In this document: piece after piece, positions 4,482 to 5,812 of the stretch | Numbering within the stretch: position 1 is the stretch's first letter | How the letters are laid out: the number at the start of each line of letters is the position of its first letter | Assembly: GCA_030698575.1 (NCBI GenBank) | Contig: JAUYMQ010000346.1 | Location: 1-5,812, forward strand | DNA: 5,812 bases | Direction: 5' to 3' | DNA from: Deltaproteobacteria bacterium | GTDB lineage: Bacteria > JAUYMQ01 | Position numbers and translations under genes: made by a program | The notes under the pieces: model-generated | Seen by the model: the letters and a program-made list of their open reading frames with translations, nothing else | What the model was told of the DNA's origin: nothing | The model's database searches: none

Positions 4482-5812
4482 ATGGATGAACGCGTACGCG
4501 ACGTCTTCGTGACCGTGCTGGCCGTGCCCCGGGAGATCGTCACGCCCGAGGCGACGCCCGAGCAGGTGCCGGGGTGGGATTCACTGGCGCATCTTTCGCT
4601 GGTGGCCGAGTTCGAGCGACTCTTCGGCGTGCAGCTCACGATGGACGAGGTACTCGCGGTGGGATGCGTGGGCGATTTCGCGCGCCTGGCCGTCGCCGGG
4701 GGCGAGGCGCCTGCATCTCAGCCGCCGCCCGCGGGCGCGCCGTCGATCGATCCCGTCGCGCCGCTGCTCCCGCCCGAACACGAAGCGCTCTTCGATTTCG
4801 CCCGCCGCGTCTCGAAGGAGATCACGCTCGTCCATTCCCCGGAGCACTGGGCCTGGCAGTACGAGCAGAACCCCGGCGCCACACCCGGCCGATCGCCGGT
4901 CTATCTCTTCCATCACGAGGGGGCCATCGCCGGGCACCTCGGCACCATTCCGGTGACGCTCGAGGCGCAGGGGAAACTGCTCCGCGCGAGCTGGAGCGCG
5001 GGGCTCGTCACCTCGCCGGAGGCCCGCTCGCGGGGGGCGGGCGTCAGGCTCGTCGAACGCTGGACGCACGATTGCGACGTGAGCCTGGTCCTCGGCACCA
5101 CGCCGGACGCCGAGAAGCTTTTCACCTCCCTCGGCTGGCTCCGTCCCGCGGGCGGCCACCTTCGCTCCTACATGAAGCTTCTCGATGCCGATGCCGTGGT
5201 GCGAAAGCGGGTGAAGAACCCGGCGGCCCGGAAGGTGCTCGCGTCGGTGGCCAACGTGGCGCTCTCGATGATCCTCCGGACGCCGAGCGTGGCCGGAGGC
5301 GATCTGCGCGTGAGCCACTTCGATCGCTTCGATGCGCGCTTCGACGATTTCTGGGAGCGGGTGCGCGGGGGTTTTCCGGTCATCGTGCGGCGGGATCGAA
5401 GGTACCTGCAGTGGAAGTTCGCGTCGCAGCCTGGCGTGGAGTACATCCGGCTTGTGGCCGAGCGGTCGCCGGACGGCGCGGCGGGGAGTGCCAACGAAAA
5501 AAGTCCGCGCGAGGTCGCGGGCTACGCGGTGCTGCGAATCATGAAGCGGAAGCCCTACGTGGCCTACATCGTCGACTGGCTGGCCGGCGCCGATGACGAC
5601 GAAGCCTGGCGGTTTCTCCTCGCGGCTTCCGTCGACGTTCTCCAGTCGCGCGGCGTGCAGCAGATCTGGTGCGTGGTGCTGAATCCCACGGCGGAAGAGC
5701 ATCTCCGGAAATTCGGCTTCGTGGTCCGCGACTCGCCCATGACCTTCTTCGTCCGCCCGAACCGCCCCGATCTCGATCCCGCCTTCTTCACCGACGGCGC
5801 AAACTGGTTCGT
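4482..5812 (+). CDS. Fused acyl carrier protein / tandem GNAT-like acyltransferase, C-terminus off the window
   Basis: The frame is open from ATG 4482 to the right edge (443 codons plus 2 bases), one base after the FkbH stop. Residues 1-72 form an acyl carrier domain: helix VRDVFVTVLAV, then VPGWDSLAHLSLVAEFERLFGV, where Ser34 is the expected phosphopantetheine attachment site. Residues ~73-98 are a Pro/Ala-rich linker (PASQPPPAGAPS). Residues ~102-215 form a GNAT-like domain: WAWQYEQNP (123-131), EGAIAGHLGTIPV, and the acetyl-CoA-binding-type motif SPEARSRGAG (178-187, R182-x-x-G185-x-G187), then LFTSLGW. A second GNAT-like half (~290-430) has RRDRRYLQWKF (303-313), AGYAVLRI, YIVDWL and HLRKFGF (407-413) but no clear RxxGxG/A motif. 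GNAT proteins with WKY/RDxxYLxWRF patterns are frequent in polysaccharide loci. The end PAFFTDGANWF suggests only a few residues are missing. Likely role: receive the acyl group from FkbH on Ser34 and transfer it to an acceptor. Confidence 0.85.
   Translation, partial: MDERVRDVFVTVLAVPREIVTPEATPEQVPGWDSLAHLSLVAEFERLFGVQLTMDEVLAVGCVGDFARLAVAGGEAPASQPPPAGAPSIDPVAPLLPPEHEALFDFARRVSKEITLVHSPEHWAWQYEQNPGATPGRSPVYLFHHEGAIAGHLGTIPVTLEAQGKLLRASWSAGLVTSPEARSRGAGVRLVERWTHDCDVSLVLGTTPDAEKLFTSLGWLRPAGGHLRSYMKLLDADAVVRKRVKNPAARKVLASVANVALSMILRTPSVAGGDLRVSHFDRFDARFDDFWERVRGGFPVIVRRDRRYLQWKFASQPGVEYIRLVAERSPDGAAGSANEKSPREVAGYAVLRIMKRKPYVAYIVDWLAGADDDEAWRFLLAASVDVLQSRGVQQIWCVVLNPTAEEHLRKFGFVVRDSPMTFFVRPNRPDLDPAFFTDGANWF

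Noticed and set aside
2639-4639. Very long open frame on the minus strand (666 codons) opposite the FkbH-like gene
   Set aside because: It is antisense to a gene with unmistakable HAD and acyltransferase motifs. Length alone is not evidence, because stop codons are rare in the complementary frame of high-GC coding DNA.
4581-5702. Minus-strand open frame (373 codons) and a plus-strand out-of-frame ORF at 4574-5596
   Set aside because: Both overlap the ACP-GNAT frame, which has conserved motifs throughout and continues to the window edge. The plus-strand ORF is a low-complexity Arg/Ala/Gly shadow.

Overview
The window is GC-rich, densely coding bacterial DNA. It holds one partial gene on the minus strand at the left edge and four genes on the plus strand, the last of which runs off the right edge. 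Codon third positions are strongly G/C in all genes. The leftmost protein resembles small sensory-type proteins common in myxobacteria and related deltaproteobacterial lineages. Together with the GC content and the type of intergenic palindrome, this hints at Myxococcota or another former deltaproteobacterial group. That placement is a weak inference; no marker gene is present.

Layout. Positions 1-398 (minus) carry the N-terminal 132 residues of an uncharacterised helical protein. A 134-bp divergent spacer follows, with a perfect 7+7 bp inverted repeat. Positions 533-1450 (+) encode a zinc-ribbon SAM methyltransferase. Positions 1451-1718 hold a non-coding stretch dominated by a large imperfect palindrome (1476-1576) inside a possible REP/MITE-like remnant (about 1451-1630). 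Three tightly packed plus-strand genes follow: a divergent NodB/polysaccharide-deacetylase-like protein (1719-2753), an FkbH-type HAD/acyltransferase protein (2750-4480, GTGA overlap with the previous gene), and a fused acyl carrier protein plus tandem GNAT-like protein (4482 to beyond 5812, one base after the FkbH stop).

How the genes may work together. FkbH homologues are known to make glyceryl-S-ACP from 1,3-bisphosphoglycerate. Here the gene directly after fkbH encodes an ACP domain with an intact Ser34 attachment site, joined through a proline/alanine-rich linker to GNAT-like acyltransferase domains. A deacetylase-like enzyme is translationally coupled upstream. The simplest hypothesis is a small cell-surface-glycan or secondary-metabolite tailoring cassette: the deacetylase frees an amine (or processes the glycan), FkbH loads a C3 acyl unit on the ACP, and the fused GNAT module transfers it in cis to an amino or hydroxyl acceptor. 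The upstream methyltransferase may belong to the same pathway. The acyl unit, acceptor and product are not determined by the sequence.
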